A DNA stretch of 64,000 nucleotides from UBA6522 sp963664945 (GCA_963664945.1 OY761822.1:5208001-5272000), one strand, 5' to 3'; positions 16,516 to 25,652 are shown, counted from the first letter of the stretch. Notes: a model not told the origin generated them from the letters alone. A program made the numbers and translations.

Positions 16516-17211
16516 GTGACGCGCGAGGCGCCGAACCGCGTAGCCTCCGACTGCGGCCTGGCGGCCGGTCTGTCCGAAGTCCCGTTCAAGGTGGCCCGCT
16601 ATTTTCCGACGCTCATTATTTCTCTGGAAGTTCCGGACAGCGAGCCTCTGAATGCCCGCCTGATCGAGGCGATCTATGCCGAACGGGAACGCGACCGAAC
16701 AGGGGTGCGCAAGTCGAACTTCCCGGAGCTTGGGGGGTGGCACAGCCACGTCAAGCTGCACAAGGACGCCGCGTTTGCGGGGTTGGTTCGACACGTCGAC
16801 GCGGCCGCGGCCAAGATGTGCCGCGAACTTGGATATCACACGTCCTATCCGCTGAAAATCGGCACCATGTGGTCGATCGTCAATCCACCTGGTGGCTTGA
16901 ACCGGGCCCATATCCATCCCGGCTGCATCTGGAGCGGCGTCTACTACGTCCAGGCGCCCGGGAATTCGGGTCGAATCGAGTTCACCGATCCGCGCACCCA
17001 GAACCTGATGAGTTCAGTCAAGTACATCCCCGGCGCCAAACGCCCGCGAAACTGTTGGAAGAAGGTCCGATACAAACCCTTGGCCGGCAGAATGCTGATC
17101 TTCCCCGCCTGGTTGTATCATAGCGTGGGTCCGAATCGATCCCGGGCCAAAGGGAAGGACGCCGATCGAATCATCGTGAGCTTCAACCTGTCCCAGCAAA
17201 GGCGGAGATAG
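16516..17211 (+). CDS. Putative 2OG-Fe(II) oxygenase (TIGR02466-like)
   Basis: A 231-aa protein with the jelly-roll dioxygenase layout. NRAHIHPGCIWSGVYYVQAP carries the first metal histidine, the IEFTDPR strand follows, then LAGRMLIFPAWLYHSVGPNR with the distal histidine, and RIIVSFN holds the 2-oxoglutarate-binding arginine. The size and motif order fit the putative oxygenase family TIGR02466. The GTG start follows GGAGAATGAA. The substrate is unknown. It is 98 bp after the DUF5666 gene on the same strand. Confidence 0.75.
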   Translation: MTREAPNRVASDCGLAAGLSEVPFKVARYFPTLIISLEVPDSEPLNARLIEAIYAERERDRTGVRKSNFPELGGWHSHVKLHKDAAFAGLVRHVDAAAAKMCRELGYHTSYPLKIGTMWSIVNPPGGLNRAHIHPGCIWSGVYYVQAPGNSGRIEFTDPRTQNLMSSVKYIPGAKRPRNCWKKVRYKPLAGRMLIFPAWLYHSVGPNRSRAKGKDADRIIVSFNLSQQRRR

Positions 17212-17343
17212 CCGCACACGATTCACGGCGCCAGCGCGCTCAGCACGGCTTCAGGGGTTACGACGTCGCGACCCATGTTGGCGGCGACGGGAACGGCGAT
17301 AGCGATGACGATGACGATGACGACAGGGACTTACGCTAAAATC

Positions 17344-17889
17344 ATGCACTTCATCTCCAACGCCATGCCGATGCCTGCCGTGCCGACTACTGACCCGCTT
17401 TCGTTGCGCCGCCGAGTGGCACGCGCGCTTTGGCGTCACATTTTTCCCATGGTTGCCGGCCTGTTGGCGTATTCATGGGCGCCGGCCCACGCCCTGGACC
17501 TGGCCGACTACCGGGGCAAGGTCGTCGTCGTGGACTTCTGGGCATCCTGGTGCGTGCCCTGCCGTCAGTCCTTCCCCTGGCTCAACGCCATGCACGACGA
17601 ATACGCGGACGACGGACTGGTCATCCTGGGCGTCAATACCGATGTCGACGCCGCCGAAGCCCGGCAATTTCTGGAAGATTACCCGGCAAGATTCGAAATC
17701 GTCTACGACCCCGAAGGCGAACTGGCGCGAGTATTCGAAGTGGTGGCGATGCCGAGCAGTTACGTATTCGCGCGCGACGGGCAACTGGACGCGCGGCACC
17801 TGGGATTCCTGCGCTCCCGGCGCGACGAGTACGAAGCGGTCATCCAGCGGCTGATCGCCGAACCGAACACGGAGGATCCGGACGAATGA
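17344..17889 (+). CDS. TlpA-like thioredoxin-fold protein, exported
   Basis: A 181-aa thiol-disulfide oxidoreductase with WASWCVPC (C70/C73) and the cis-proline segment VAMPSSYVFARDG. An N-terminal hydrophobic stretch (PMVAGLLAYSWAPAHA) acts as signal or anchor, so the domain is periplasmic. The ATG at 17344 is favoured, and an upstream start would add a Met/Thr-rich stretch coded by GATGAC repeats. It overlaps the DUF4266 gene by 4 nt. It is the first gene of a TlpA-DUF4266-DUF3570-ApbE block. Confidence 0.85.
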   Translation: MHFISNAMPMPAVPTTDPLSLRRRVARALWRHIFPMVAGLLAYSWAPAHALDLADYRGKVVVVDFWASWCVPCRQSFPWLNAMHDEYADDGLVILGVNTDVDAAEARQFLEDYPARFEIVYDPEGELARVFEVVAMPSSYVFARDGQLDARHLGFLRSRRDEYEAVIQRLIAEPNTEDPDE

Positions 17890-18152
17890 AGCCTGATCAT
17901 CACCCTGCGAAGACACCCGACGGAACGGGCCTGCGGCTGGCTGCACCGGTTGCCGCCCTCCTCATGGCATCGACCCTCACCGCGTGCGCGAATCTCGGCG
18001 TCGAACCCTGGGAACGCGATTACCTGGCCAGGGAAGAGATGCTGCTGGACGGCGATCCGGTCGACGACACGCTGGACGACCACATCTACTTCAGCAAGGA
18101 AGCCACCAGCGGCGGGCGCGGTTTCGCCGGCGGCGGCTGCGGCTGCAATTAG
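17886..18152 (+). CDS. DUF4266 lipoprotein
   Basis: An 88-aa lipoprotein with lipobox LTAC (C34) after a hydrophobic run. The family's signature tail is complete: HIYFSKEATSGGRGFAGGGC, then GCN at the C-terminus. The C-terminal Gly/Cys-rich end and SKEATSGG segment are the conserved parts and could be a metal or cofactor site. It sits between a TlpA protein and a DUF3570 protein. This trio with ApbE recurs in bacterial genomes, as far as I know. Its role is not established. Confidence 0.85.
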   Translation: MKPDHHPAKTPDGTGLRLAAPVAALLMASTLTACANLGVEPWERDYLAREEMLLDGDPVDDTLDDHIYFSKEATSGGRGFAGGGCGCN

Positions 18153-18257
18153 CGCTCTGTCCGGCTGTTCGTTGCGCATGGTGACCGCTGCCCAGGCCAT
18201 CAACCGGCAAGGTGCGCCGCCTTCTCAAGCGGACACCGCGGAATTGGCCGGCAGCCC

Positions 18258-19652
18258 ATGAGCAAACCGAGGCGAATCGATCGCGAACTGATGGCCGCCA
18301 CCTGCGCGCTCCTGGGCGGCGCGGCCGCCCAGCCGGCCGCCGGCCAGGAGGATCCGCGCTGGTCCATGGACACCGCCATCCTCTATTACGGCGAGAGCGA
18401 GGGCAGGGTCCGCGACGTCAGCGTTACGGCGCTGGCCACGCGCGACTTCCACGATGAGCGATACCTGACCCTCAACCTGTCCATCGACACGCTGACCGGC
18501 GCGTCGGCCAGCGGCGCCATCGCGCTGGACCGGCCCCAGACCTTCACCAGCCCCTCCGGGCTCGACACCTACACGACACCTGCCGGAGAGATCCCGCTGG
18601 ACCCGACCTTTCTCGACACGCGCCTGGCCATCAGCGCAAGCTGGAGCCAGCCGCTGGGCCGGCTCAACCGGTTTGGCGCCGGCCTCAGTTTCTCCCGCGA
18701 ATACGATTACCGGCACGGCGGCGTGAATTTCTCGTTCTCAAGGGACTTCAACCGCCGCAACACCACGCTCAGCGCCGCGGTGGCGTTCGCACAAGATAGC
18801 TGGAATCCGGTGGGCGGCGCGCCCATCCCGTTGGCGGAAATGCTCGGCGTGCTGGAGGACGTCTGCGACGACGATGACGACCGCGACGAGTGCGAGGATT
18901 ACGAAGACGACGACCGGGACCATGACGACCACGATCACCGCCACGGCCCCAACAAGCTCGGCGACGACAGCAAGACGATCACCGACGTGCTGCTGGGCGT
19001 CACCCAGGTCGTCAACCGCAGTCTCGTGGTGCAGCTCAACTATTCGTTCAGCCGTTCCAGCGGCTACCTGAACGACCCGTACAAGCTGCTCAGCGTTGTC
19101 GATGCCGTCACCGGCGACACGATCGCCATTGAACCACCCGACGTAATGCCCGGCCCGGACGGTCTGTACCGCTTCGAAAGCCGCCCCGGCGAGCGCACCC
19201 GGCACGGCCTGTTCACGCGCATGAAGTACTGGCTGGGAGGCAATGTACTCGATCTGTCCTATCGCTATGCCACGGACGACTGGGAGATCGACTCCCATAC
19301 CGTGGATGGCCGCTACAGGATTTCGCTCGGCGACGTGCGCTATCTCGAGCCTCACGTGCGCCTTTATTCTCAGACCGAAGCGAACTTCTACCGGTTGAGC
19401 CTCGTGGACGCGGAGCCGTTGCCGGCGTTCGCGGCGTCCGACTTCCGGTTGGGCCGCTTCGACGCGGTGACCGCGGGAGCCGAATACGGCACCGAGCGCA
19501 ATTCAGGCGCCCGGTGGAGCGTTCGCCTGGAATACTACCGGCAGGCCGGCGAGGTCCCCGCGGCGCAGATCGTCGGCCGCCAGGCCGAACGTCCGCAGTT
19601 CGCCTCGCTGGACGCCGTGATCGCCCAGTTCAGCTACAAGTTCGATTTCTAG
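18258..19652 (+). CDS. DUF3570 outer-membrane beta-barrel-like protein
   Basis: A 464-aa exported protein with a weak signal (MAATCALLGGAAAQPAAGQ). Alternating hydrophobic strands run throughout and the chain ends SLDAVIAQFSYKFDF, with the terminal aromatic expected for an outer-membrane barrel. Positions about 207-232 hold an Asp/His-rich loop (DDDDDRDECEDYEDDD then HDDHDHRHG) that could bind divalent metals. It follows DUF4266 and precedes apbE, matching the known DUF3570 neighbourhood. Confidence 0.8.
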   Translation: MSKPRRIDRELMAATCALLGGAAAQPAAGQEDPRWSMDTAILYYGESEGRVRDVSVTALATRDFHDERYLTLNLSIDTLTGASASGAIALDRPQTFTSPSGLDTYTTPAGEIPLDPTFLDTRLAISASWSQPLGRLNRFGAGLSFSREYDYRHGGVNFSFSRDFNRRNTTLSAAVAFAQDSWNPVGGAPIPLAEMLGVLEDVCDDDDDRDECEDYEDDDRDHDDHDHRHGPNKLGDDSKTITDVLLGVTQVVNRSLVVQLNYSFSRSSGYLNDPYKLLSVVDAVTGDTIAIEPPDVMPGPDGLYRFESRPGERTRHGLFTRMKYWLGGNVLDLSYRYATDDWEIDSHTVDGRYRISLGDVRYLEPHVRLYSQTEANFYRLSLVDAEPLPAFAASDFRLGRFDAVTAGAEYGTERNSGARWSVRLEYYRQAGEVPAAQIVGRQAERPQFASLDAVIAQFSYKFDF

Positions 19653-19739
19653 CAGAATTCGCGACGCCAAGGCCGCTCGGACGCGCACAGAACAGGCGAA
19701 AGGTGAATACGGATCCGGTCCATGCGAGCCTGTGGCGGA

Positions 19740-19757
19740 CAGCCTGTGGCAAAAGTC
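19740..19757. repeat. Single-ended copy of the 11849 element terminus
   Basis: CAGCCTGTGGCAAAAGTC matches the terminal repeat CAGCCCGTGGCAAAAGTC of the MITE-like element at 17 of 18 positions. No partner end was found nearby. A further GCCTGTGGC lies just upstream. It falls in the leader of apbE. Confidence 0.5.
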
Positions 19758-19776
19758 CAGCAGGCCCGGGCACCCG

Positions 19777-20670
19777 ATGAGTGCGCCGCCACGACAGACC
19801 CGCCTTCGCCGCGCGAAGGATCACTGGATCGGTCGGTTTCGAGCAATGGCCAATCCGTGCGAACTGCTTACGGACACCGCCGACGAAAATGAGGCGAATG
19901 GGCTGCTGAAGGTTGTAGCGACCGAGGCATGGCGGGTCGAGGACAAGTTCAGCCGGTACCTGCGGGGCAACATCGTCCACCGAGTCAATCGAAGCGGCGG
20001 CGAGCCGGTTGGAGTTGACGGGGAAACCGCTCGACTGATTGATTTCGCCGAGTCCCTCTACAGCCTCTCGGACGCACGCTTCGACATCACCTCCGGCGTA
20101 TTGCGGGAAGCGTGGGTGTTCGACGGCAGCGACAACGTGCCGTCACGATCCGCCGTCGACGCCATCCTGCCGCGCATCGGCTGGGGCAAGGTCCGCTGGG
20201 AGGACCGCACGCTCACCCTGCAGCCCGGCATGCAGATCGACCTGGGAGGCGTCGGCAAGGAGTACGCCGTGGACCGCTGCGCCGAACTCTGCCGCGAGCG
20301 CACCCGCGCCAGTTGCCTGATCAATTTCGGCGGCGACATCGCGGTCGGCCGGCCACGCGAACCCGGTCCGTGGCGTGTGGGCATCGAAGCGGCGGCCAGC
20401 CACGCAAATCAGCCCATGATCGCTCTGAAGAGCGGCGGCGTGGCGACCAGCGGCGACAACCGCCGGTTTCTGCTCAAGGACGGGGTGCGCTATTCGCATA
20501 TCCTGGACCCGTTGACCGGGTGGCCCGTTGCGAACGCCCCGCGGTCCGTGACAGTGGTGGCGCCGTCCTGCACCCAGGCGGGAATGATGGCGACGCTGGC
20601 CTCGCTGCAGGGCGCCGGCGCCGAGGCGTTCCTCGACGCCCAGGCGGTTCAGCACTGGATACAGCGGTAA
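19777..20670 (+). CDS. apbE: FAD:protein FMN transferase (ApbE)
   Basis: Transfers FMN from FAD onto Thr/Ser of periplasmic proteins. The 297-aa sequence shows ARFDITSGVLREAWVF, the metal/FAD loop IDLGGVGKEYAVDR, INFGGDI, and SGGVATSGDNRRF with YSHILDPLTGWPV, the diagnostic HI-DP-TG block. No lipobox or clear signal peptide is visible. Positive MANPCELL is near the start. The neighbourhood suggests that it serves the DUF4266/DUF3570 proteins. No canonical flavinylation target domain (FMN_bind, NqrB/C) is visible in the window. Confidence 0.9.
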   Translation: MSAPPRQTRLRRAKDHWIGRFRAMANPCELLTDTADENEANGLLKVVATEAWRVEDKFSRYLRGNIVHRVNRSGGEPVGVDGETARLIDFAESLYSLSDARFDITSGVLREAWVFDGSDNVPSRSAVDAILPRIGWGKVRWEDRTLTLQPGMQIDLGGVGKEYAVDRCAELCRERTRASCLINFGGDIAVGRPREPGPWRVGIEAAASHANQPMIALKSGGVATSGDNRRFLLKDGVRYSHILDPLTGWPVANAPRSVTVVAPSCTQAGMMATLASLQGAGAEAFLDAQAVQHWIQR

Positions 20671-20721
20671 CGCCTGAACGCCGCCTTGAAGCGGTGCGTC
20701 CTGGACGTGGCGGCGGCCCGC

Positions 20722-23067
20722 TCAGAACGACCAGATGACGCCCAGGGAAGGCACCCTCGGCAGCGTGTGCAGGGTATCGAGGCGCAATGCGTTGCCGTTG
20801 GCGCCACGGACGAGTTCATACTCCCACGAAAATGGATTCGAGCGGTCGAACACGTTCGTCAATTCCAGGAACACCGAGCCCGAACTGCGCCGTCGCTGGA
20901 ACTTCCTCGTGATGCGCAAGTCCACGGACCCGTAGTGGCCAATTCGGCCGGAGTTCCGTTCGGCCAGGGTGACGATGGCGCCGCCGCCACCGAGTGCCAC
21001 CGGCGTCGTGGGCCATCCGGTATGCAGCGCGACCGCGCTCCCGATGTTCCATCGATCCGTATCCCAGCCAAGGCCCGCACTCAGGGCATGGGTGCGGTCC
21101 CAGCTTCTGGGTTGGCGTCTGCCATCGATCCGGTCCGTGACCCGCGACCAACTGTAGCCGGCCCACCAGGTCAGGGCGGACCCCAGCCGCTGATCCAGGA
21201 ACAACTCCAATCCCCGGGCGCCGGCTTCCTCCGGCGCAATCCTGATCCGGTCGGGTTTCAATTCCGGCACCAGCACGAGGGAATTCAGCAGGTTCCCGTA
21301 GCGGGGGCGCAGATCGTTCATCCCCTTGTAATAGGCCTCGAGCCTCAGTCTCAGACCGGACCGGAAATCGCGCTCCAGGCCGATGACGGCGTGGTCGGCA
21401 CGCTGCGGCGGGAAGTACCGCTGGACCCCGTCCTGCAGTTGCACCTCGTGGATGGCCTGGGCCTGGTAGAACCGTCCCAGGCTGCCCTTCAGGTACAACC
21501 TGTCCGCCAACCGGTACCTGACCCCAAAACGAGGCGCCAGCATGTCCTCGCCGCGGGGGCTCAGCGTCTGGCGGTCCCAGCGCAGTCCGAATTGCAGCGC
21601 CAGCCTGTCGGATGGCAGGACGCGCACGCTGCCATAGAGCGCGGACTGATTGCCAACGGGATTCAATTGGAATTGGCGGGCGCGCTCGCGCGTATTCGGC
21701 GCGCCCGGATAATCGACGAGCACATCGAAGGCCACCTCGTCGGCGTAGGCGTAGCGGCCCTTCATACGGCCGAGCAAGCCTCCGAACCGTACCAGCACGC
21801 GGTCGTTGAGGGCTGCCGACCAGTCGCTCTGCACGGCGTACAGGATCGTCTCGCGACGATCGTCCAGCCACCCCGAACTGATACCGGAAAGCCGCGTGTG
21901 GCCGCTGCGGTCATTGGACAATTGGGTGCGGGCAACAAGAGTCGTCCCCCGCCAGACGGAACGCGGGTCATGGTCCAGCCGCACCCAGAAATACTTGTCC
22001 ACGCCCTGTACCCGGCCCTGATGATCGCCATCGTGTTCAGCCACGAAAATATCGTTGCCCATGAACAGCAGGTTTGCGGTCAACCGCAGCCGGTCGTTCA
22101 ACGGAAAGGCGACCTTGGCATAGGCATCCTCGTAGGTGGGCCGGCCCACATGCTTTTCGGAGGTTTCGTGCAGCAGGTCAAGGTTGCCCCGGCGGATGGA
22201 TGCCACCCATGCGCCGTCGTCCACGCCATCGCCGATATACCCCGAGCTGAGGACGGACGTGTTGAAGAAACTGAAAGTGACTTCGTTATATTGCCGCTCG
22301 GGAGGCTCCAGCGAGGTCACATCCACGACGCCGCTCAGGCTCTCACCGAAGGTCGCCGGAAAGCCCCCCGTGTAGATGTCCATGGAACTCACGATCCGCG
22401 GATCGATCGCACTGAATACGCTGTTGAAATCCTTCAGATGAAACGGGTCGTACAGGCGCAGGCCATCGAACAGAACGACCGTCTCGCGGGTCTCCCCGCC
22501 GCGCACGTTGGACCTGGCGCTCACGCTGTCGCTGACGACCCCGGGCAAGCGAGTCATTCTGCGCAGCACATCGTCACCGAGGTCGGGCATGTACTCGATG
22601 TCATCGCTCGACAGCAAGGTGACGGACTCGCCGACGGACCGGGCAAGCTGGAACTGACTGGCAGCCACGACGATTTCCTCGATCGAGGGAATCGGCGGCG
22701 GGGCGAGTTCGGCCCGCGTCTGCGCGCCCGCGGGCTCGTCCGCCCCGGCGGCGTTCACCGTCGCGTCCGCTCGTACGATGAGCACGCTGCCGGCGGGGCC
22801 GGGCCGGGCCGCCAGTTCAAACGGGGCGAGGATCTCGGTCAGGGCTTCCGACGGATCCGATGAAAATGGGGATTCGGCGACCCGCATCCATGGCTGGACG
22901 AGGTCGCTGCTGTAGACGAGCGCGAGGCCTTCCGCCTGAAGGGCCTCAAGCGCCTGCTCCAGCGGGAGCCCTTGCAGGTCCTCCAGCGCAAGAGCAGTGA
23001 GCGTCGGCGCGCTGCTGTACGCCAGTCCCAGAAGGGCGGCCCATCCGCAACGTGTGGTTCTTCGCAC
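20722..23067 (-). CDS. TonB-dependent receptor with N-terminal STN signalling domain
   Basis: A 781-aa outer-membrane transporter. A signal peptide is followed by an STN (secretin/TonB short N-terminal) domain at about 30-100 (LEDLQGLPLEQALEALQAEG), which marks transducers that talk to a FecR anti-sigma. The plug includes VSARSNVRGGETRETVVLFD and the rest is a 22-strand-type barrel ending LGVIWSF. The cognate FecR and ECF genes lie directly upstream on the same strand. The ligand is unknown. Confidence 0.9.
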   Translation of the reverse strand: MRRTTRCGWAALLGLAYSSAPTLTALALEDLQGLPLEQALEALQAEGLALVYSSDLVQPWMRVAESPFSSDPSEALTEILAPFELAARPGPAGSVLIVRADATVNAAGADEPAGAQTRAELAPPPIPSIEEIVVAASQFQLARSVGESVTLLSSDDIEYMPDLGDDVLRRMTRLPGVVSDSVSARSNVRGGETRETVVLFDGLRLYDPFHLKDFNSVFSAIDPRIVSSMDIYTGGFPATFGESLSGVVDVTSLEPPERQYNEVTFSFFNTSVLSSGYIGDGVDDGAWVASIRRGNLDLLHETSEKHVGRPTYEDAYAKVAFPLNDRLRLTANLLFMGNDIFVAEHDGDHQGRVQGVDKYFWVRLDHDPRSVWRGTTLVARTQLSNDRSGHTRLSGISSGWLDDRRETILYAVQSDWSAALNDRVLVRFGGLLGRMKGRYAYADEVAFDVLVDYPGAPNTRERARQFQLNPVGNQSALYGSVRVLPSDRLALQFGLRWDRQTLSPRGEDMLAPRFGVRYRLADRLYLKGSLGRFYQAQAIHEVQLQDGVQRYFPPQRADHAVIGLERDFRSGLRLRLEAYYKGMNDLRPRYGNLLNSLVLVPELKPDRIRIAPEEAGARGLELFLDQRLGSALTWWAGYSWSRVTDRIDGRRQPRSWDRTHALSAGLGWDTDRWNIGSAVALHTGWPTTPVALGGGGAIVTLAERNSGRIGHYGSVDLRITRKFQRRRSSGSVFLELTNVFDRSNPFSWEYELVRGANGNALRLDTLHTLPRVPSLGVIWSF

Positions 23068-23094
23068 GGTGTACCACGGTCGCCCGTGTCTCGC

Positions 23095-24126
23095 CTATCG
23101 CATCCGGATCAATAGTACTTCATCGTCCCGAGCAACGTGTTCGAGGTCCGTCGTTGCGAGGGCGGCCTCAAGCGCCTCCAGCGGCGTCGCGTTCTCCAGG
23201 TTGCCGCGCAGGGTGACATCGCGCGCCCGGTCCTCCGTACCGGAATCGGCGAACTGCAGCTCGTAGCCGGTCTCCCTGGCCACCCAGTCCAGCAACTCCA
23301 CGAGCGGACGCCCGTCGATGGGAGGCACGTCCGCGAGGGCAACGGCCCACGACCAGGCAGGGTCAAACGGAGAAAACGCGCTGCGTTGCACTCCCCCGGC
23401 CGAATCCAGCCGCAATTGCTCGCCGGCCATACCCGTCAGTTCGGGCATTTGTTGTTCCCGCTCGACCTCCACGCTGCCTTCCCGAACGCGGACACGCAGC
23501 TCGGCGGACGTGGGCATCACTTCAAATTGCGTGCCGATCTCGCGGACCCGGCCGTGGGACGTGACCACTTCCAGCGTGCCGACGCCTGTGGCCGCCCCGG
23601 AATCGAAGTAAATCGTCCCTGCGATCAGGATGACCCGTTCGGACGACGTCAGAGTCACCTCGGTGGCTTCGTCGACGCGCAGGGACCCGCCCCAGGACAG
23701 ATCCAGCGCGATATGGCTGCCCGCCGCCGTGCGCAGCCGGGAACCGGCGACCCACTCGGCGCCGCCCCCCTGCATGGCCCGCCACTCGTCGCTGTCCGGG
23801 GCCAGCGCAAGAACCTGACCGTCGACCACGGCGGTCGAGGCAACAACCGGCAGCGGCGTCCCCGGCACCAGTTGCAACACGACCGCGGCGCCAACCGCGA
23901 CGGCTGCGACGCTGGCCGCCATGGCGAAGTACCGGCGGCGCCTCCGGCGCGACTGAACGGCTTGGCGCCAGGCCTGGCGGGAAGCTGTGAAAACACGCCG
24001 GTAGTCATCCTCGGCCGGAACCGGGCGGCGACCGCCCGCCCGCACCAACTCGGCCAGGACGTCACGCTCGCCGTCGCCCGCTGCCGCCTTGTCCGGCCCG
24101 TTCAGTGTGTGTCGGTCGTCGTTCAT
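23095..24126 (-). CDS. FecR-family transmembrane sensor (anti-sigma)
   Basis: A 343-aa single-pass inner-membrane protein. The cytoplasmic N-terminal region is about 65 aa and ends in a run of arginines, the span is YFAMAASVAAVAVGAAVVLQ, and the periplasmic FecR domain contains GSHIALDLSWGGSLRVDEAT, FEVMPTSAELRVRVREGSVE. The C-terminal part (PPIDGRPLVELLDWVARETG) resembles an STN-interacting domain. It starts 12 nt after the sigma gene and ends 27 nt before the receptor gene, giving a complete cell-surface signalling unit. Confidence 0.9.
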   Translation of the reverse strand: MNDDRHTLNGPDKAAAGDGERDVLAELVRAGGRRPVPAEDDYRRVFTASRQAWRQAVQSRRRRRRYFAMAASVAAVAVGAAVVLQLVPGTPLPVVASTAVVDGQVLALAPDSDEWRAMQGGGAEWVAGSRLRTAAGSHIALDLSWGGSLRVDEATEVTLTSSERVILIAGTIYFDSGAATGVGTLEVVTSHGRVREIGTQFEVMPTSAELRVRVREGSVEVEREQQMPELTGMAGEQLRLDSAGGVQRSAFSPFDPAWSWAVALADVPPIDGRPLVELLDWVARETGYELQFADSGTEDRARDVTLRGNLENATPLEALEAALATTDLEHVARDDEVLLIRMR

Positions 24127-24138
24127 CGTCCCAATCCC

Positions 24139-24771
24139 CTACGCAGGACCGGCCTGGCGCCTGGTGGCGAACGGCAGCACGTCCGCCGAATCCGCGACGG
24201 CTTCCATGGCCCTGCGAAATGCCGCCCTGGCACGCGTCAGCAGCGACTCCGCGGCCTTTGGCCCGATATCCAGCCGTTTGGCGATGGCCTTGACGGAGAG
24301 CCCGTCCACGTATTTCCACTCCAGTACATCGCCGTAGTGTCCCGGGAGCCGATCCATCGTGGCCTGGATGAGCCGCACCACATCCGAACGGGCGGCCAGC
24401 ACTTCTGGTTCCTCCGATTCGGATGCGGCCAGGGTGTCGAGGATCTGCCGGATCCCGCCCTGATCCTCCAGCAGCGTGACCGTTGGCAACTCCCGCCCGC
24501 GACGGCGGCAAATGTCCACGATCGTATTTCTCAAGATTCGGCACATCCAACCGTAAAGCGAACCTTCGCCACGAAAGGAACCCAAGCGCTCGAACGCCTT
24601 GCAAAAGGTTTCCTGGACCACTTCCACCGCCTCGTCATGCTGACCGTCCAATCGGGCGAGCGCGTACCGGTATAGCTTCGGGAAATAGCTGTCGAACAGA
24701 TCCCGAAAGGCCTTCTCGTCTCCGTCCAGAAGACGCCTGACTGTTTCCCGATCGTCGGACACAACAAGCAC
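24139..24771 (-). CDS. ECF RNA polymerase sigma factor
   Basis: A 210-aa extracytoplasmic-function sigma factor. Region 2 is DLFDSYFPKLYRYALARLDG followed by VVQETFCKAFERL and SLYGWMCRILRNTIVDICRR. Region 4 is GHYGDVLEWKYVDGLSVKAI followed by KRLDIGPKAAESLLTRARAA. It heads the sigma-FecR-TonB-receptor set, and release from FecR should drive receptor expression. Confidence 0.92.
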   Translation of the reverse strand: MLVVSDDRETVRRLLDGDEKAFRDLFDSYFPKLYRYALARLDGQHDEAVEVVQETFCKAFERLGSFRGEGSLYGWMCRILRNTIVDICRRRGRELPTVTLLEDQGGIRQILDTLAASESEEPEVLAARSDVVRLIQATMDRLPGHYGDVLEWKYVDGLSVKAIAKRLDIGPKAAESLLTRARAAFRRAMEAVADSADVLPFATRRQAGPA

Positions 24772-24850
24772 GCCCCGCCCCCTATACTATTGGACGAAGC
24801 ACGGTGTGGAATCCTTCGCGCCAACACGTGGCGGGATGCGCCGATATCCC

Positions 24851-24898
24851 TGGACACGACGCATGGCTCTGGCTAGAATGTACATTAATCTGTACATT
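24851..24898 (+). promoter_or_regulatory. Promoter with two TGTACA operators for the Phd/VapC locus
   Basis: A -35 of TGGACA (24851-24856), a 17-bp spacer and a -10 of TAGAAT (24874-24879) form a good sigma70 promoter. Two TGTACA hexamers (24879-24884 and 24891-24896) lie 12 bp apart centre to centre inside the larger palindrome AATGTACA-N6-TGTACATT. TGTACA is the core recognised by the YefM/Phd family, and as I recall the yefM-yoeB operator has the same 12-bp geometry. Binding would block the -10 and start point. Confidence 0.75.
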
Positions 24899-24909
24899 TG
24901 AGCCAACCA

Positions 24910-25191
24910 ATGACAGACACGCTTTCCATAGCCGATGCACGCCGGAAATTACCAACGTTGATTCGAGAAGCCGAGAATGGCAAGGCATTAACACTTACCC
25001 GGCACGGTACGCCGGTCGCCGTGCTTGTGGGGCAGCGGCAATATCAGCAGCTTACGGCAGGGCGCCGCAGCTTCGCGGACGCTTACAACCATTTTGCGCA
25101 AGTCACCAACCTGGCGGAACTCGCGCTCGACCCCGATGAGGTGTTTGCACACGCACGCGAATCGATGCCGGGACGCGACGTTCGGCTCTGA
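24910..25191 (+). CDS. Phd/YefM-family antitoxin
   Basis: A 93-aa DNA-binding antitoxin. Residues 5-48 (LSIADARRKLPTLIREAENG then TRHGTPVAVLVGQRQYQQL) are the Phd/YefM N-terminal dimerisation fold. The C-terminal half is the toxin-neutralising tail. ATG at 24910 is preferred over an upstream TTG. The stop is 3 nt before the toxin start. The partner is a PIN toxin rather than Doc or YoeB. Confidence 0.88.
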   Translation: MTDTLSIADARRKLPTLIREAENGKALTLTRHGTPVAVLVGQRQYQQLTAGRRSFADAYNHFAQVTNLAELALDPDEVFAHARESMPGRDVRL

Positions 25192-25194
25192 CCC

Positions 25195-25605
25195 GTGGAA
25201 TACCTCCTCGACGCAAGCGTCGTCTCCGAACCGCTACGGCCGCGGCCCTCCATCAACATCATGCAACGGTTGTGCGAGCACGACGGGGAGATTGCAGTAG
25301 CCGCTCCTGTCTGGCACGAGTTGCGGTTTGGATGCGTGCGGCTCCCGCGGTCGCGACGCCGCGATGCGATCGAACGCTACATCGAGGATGTCGTGCGCAC
25401 CAGCTTTCCGGTCATCGACTACAATCTGGAAGCGGCGGATTGGCACGCATTGGAACGCGCTCGCCTGAGCGCCGAAGGCAGAACGCCGCCGTTTGTCGAT
25501 GGGCAAATCGCCGCGATCGCCCACGTGAACGGGCTCACCCTGGTAACGTCGAACATCAGCCACTTCCGTGAATTTCAGGGTCTACGCTTGCTCGACTGGG
25601 CGTGA
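25195..25605 (+). CDS. PIN-domain ribonuclease toxin (VapC-like)
   Basis: A 136-aa PIN protein. Acidic metal ligands are D6 in YLLDASVVSE, E42 in WHELRFG and D102 in PFVDGQIAAIA. The fourth position is N120 in LVTSNISHF, as in many VapC proteins. VapC toxins cleave tRNA or rRNA. The GTG start lies 3 nt after the antitoxin stop, so the two genes form a type II module under the upstream operator. Confidence 0.88.
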   Translation: MEYLLDASVVSEPLRPRPSINIMQRLCEHDGEIAVAAPVWHELRFGCVRLPRSRRRDAIERYIEDVVRTSFPVIDYNLEAADWHALERARLSAEGRTPPFVDGQIAAIAHVNGLTLVTSNISHFREFQGLRLLDWA

Positions 25606-25652
25606 GATACTTCGACACTCCCGCCCGGATTGTTTTGGACAGGAGCCCAGGC

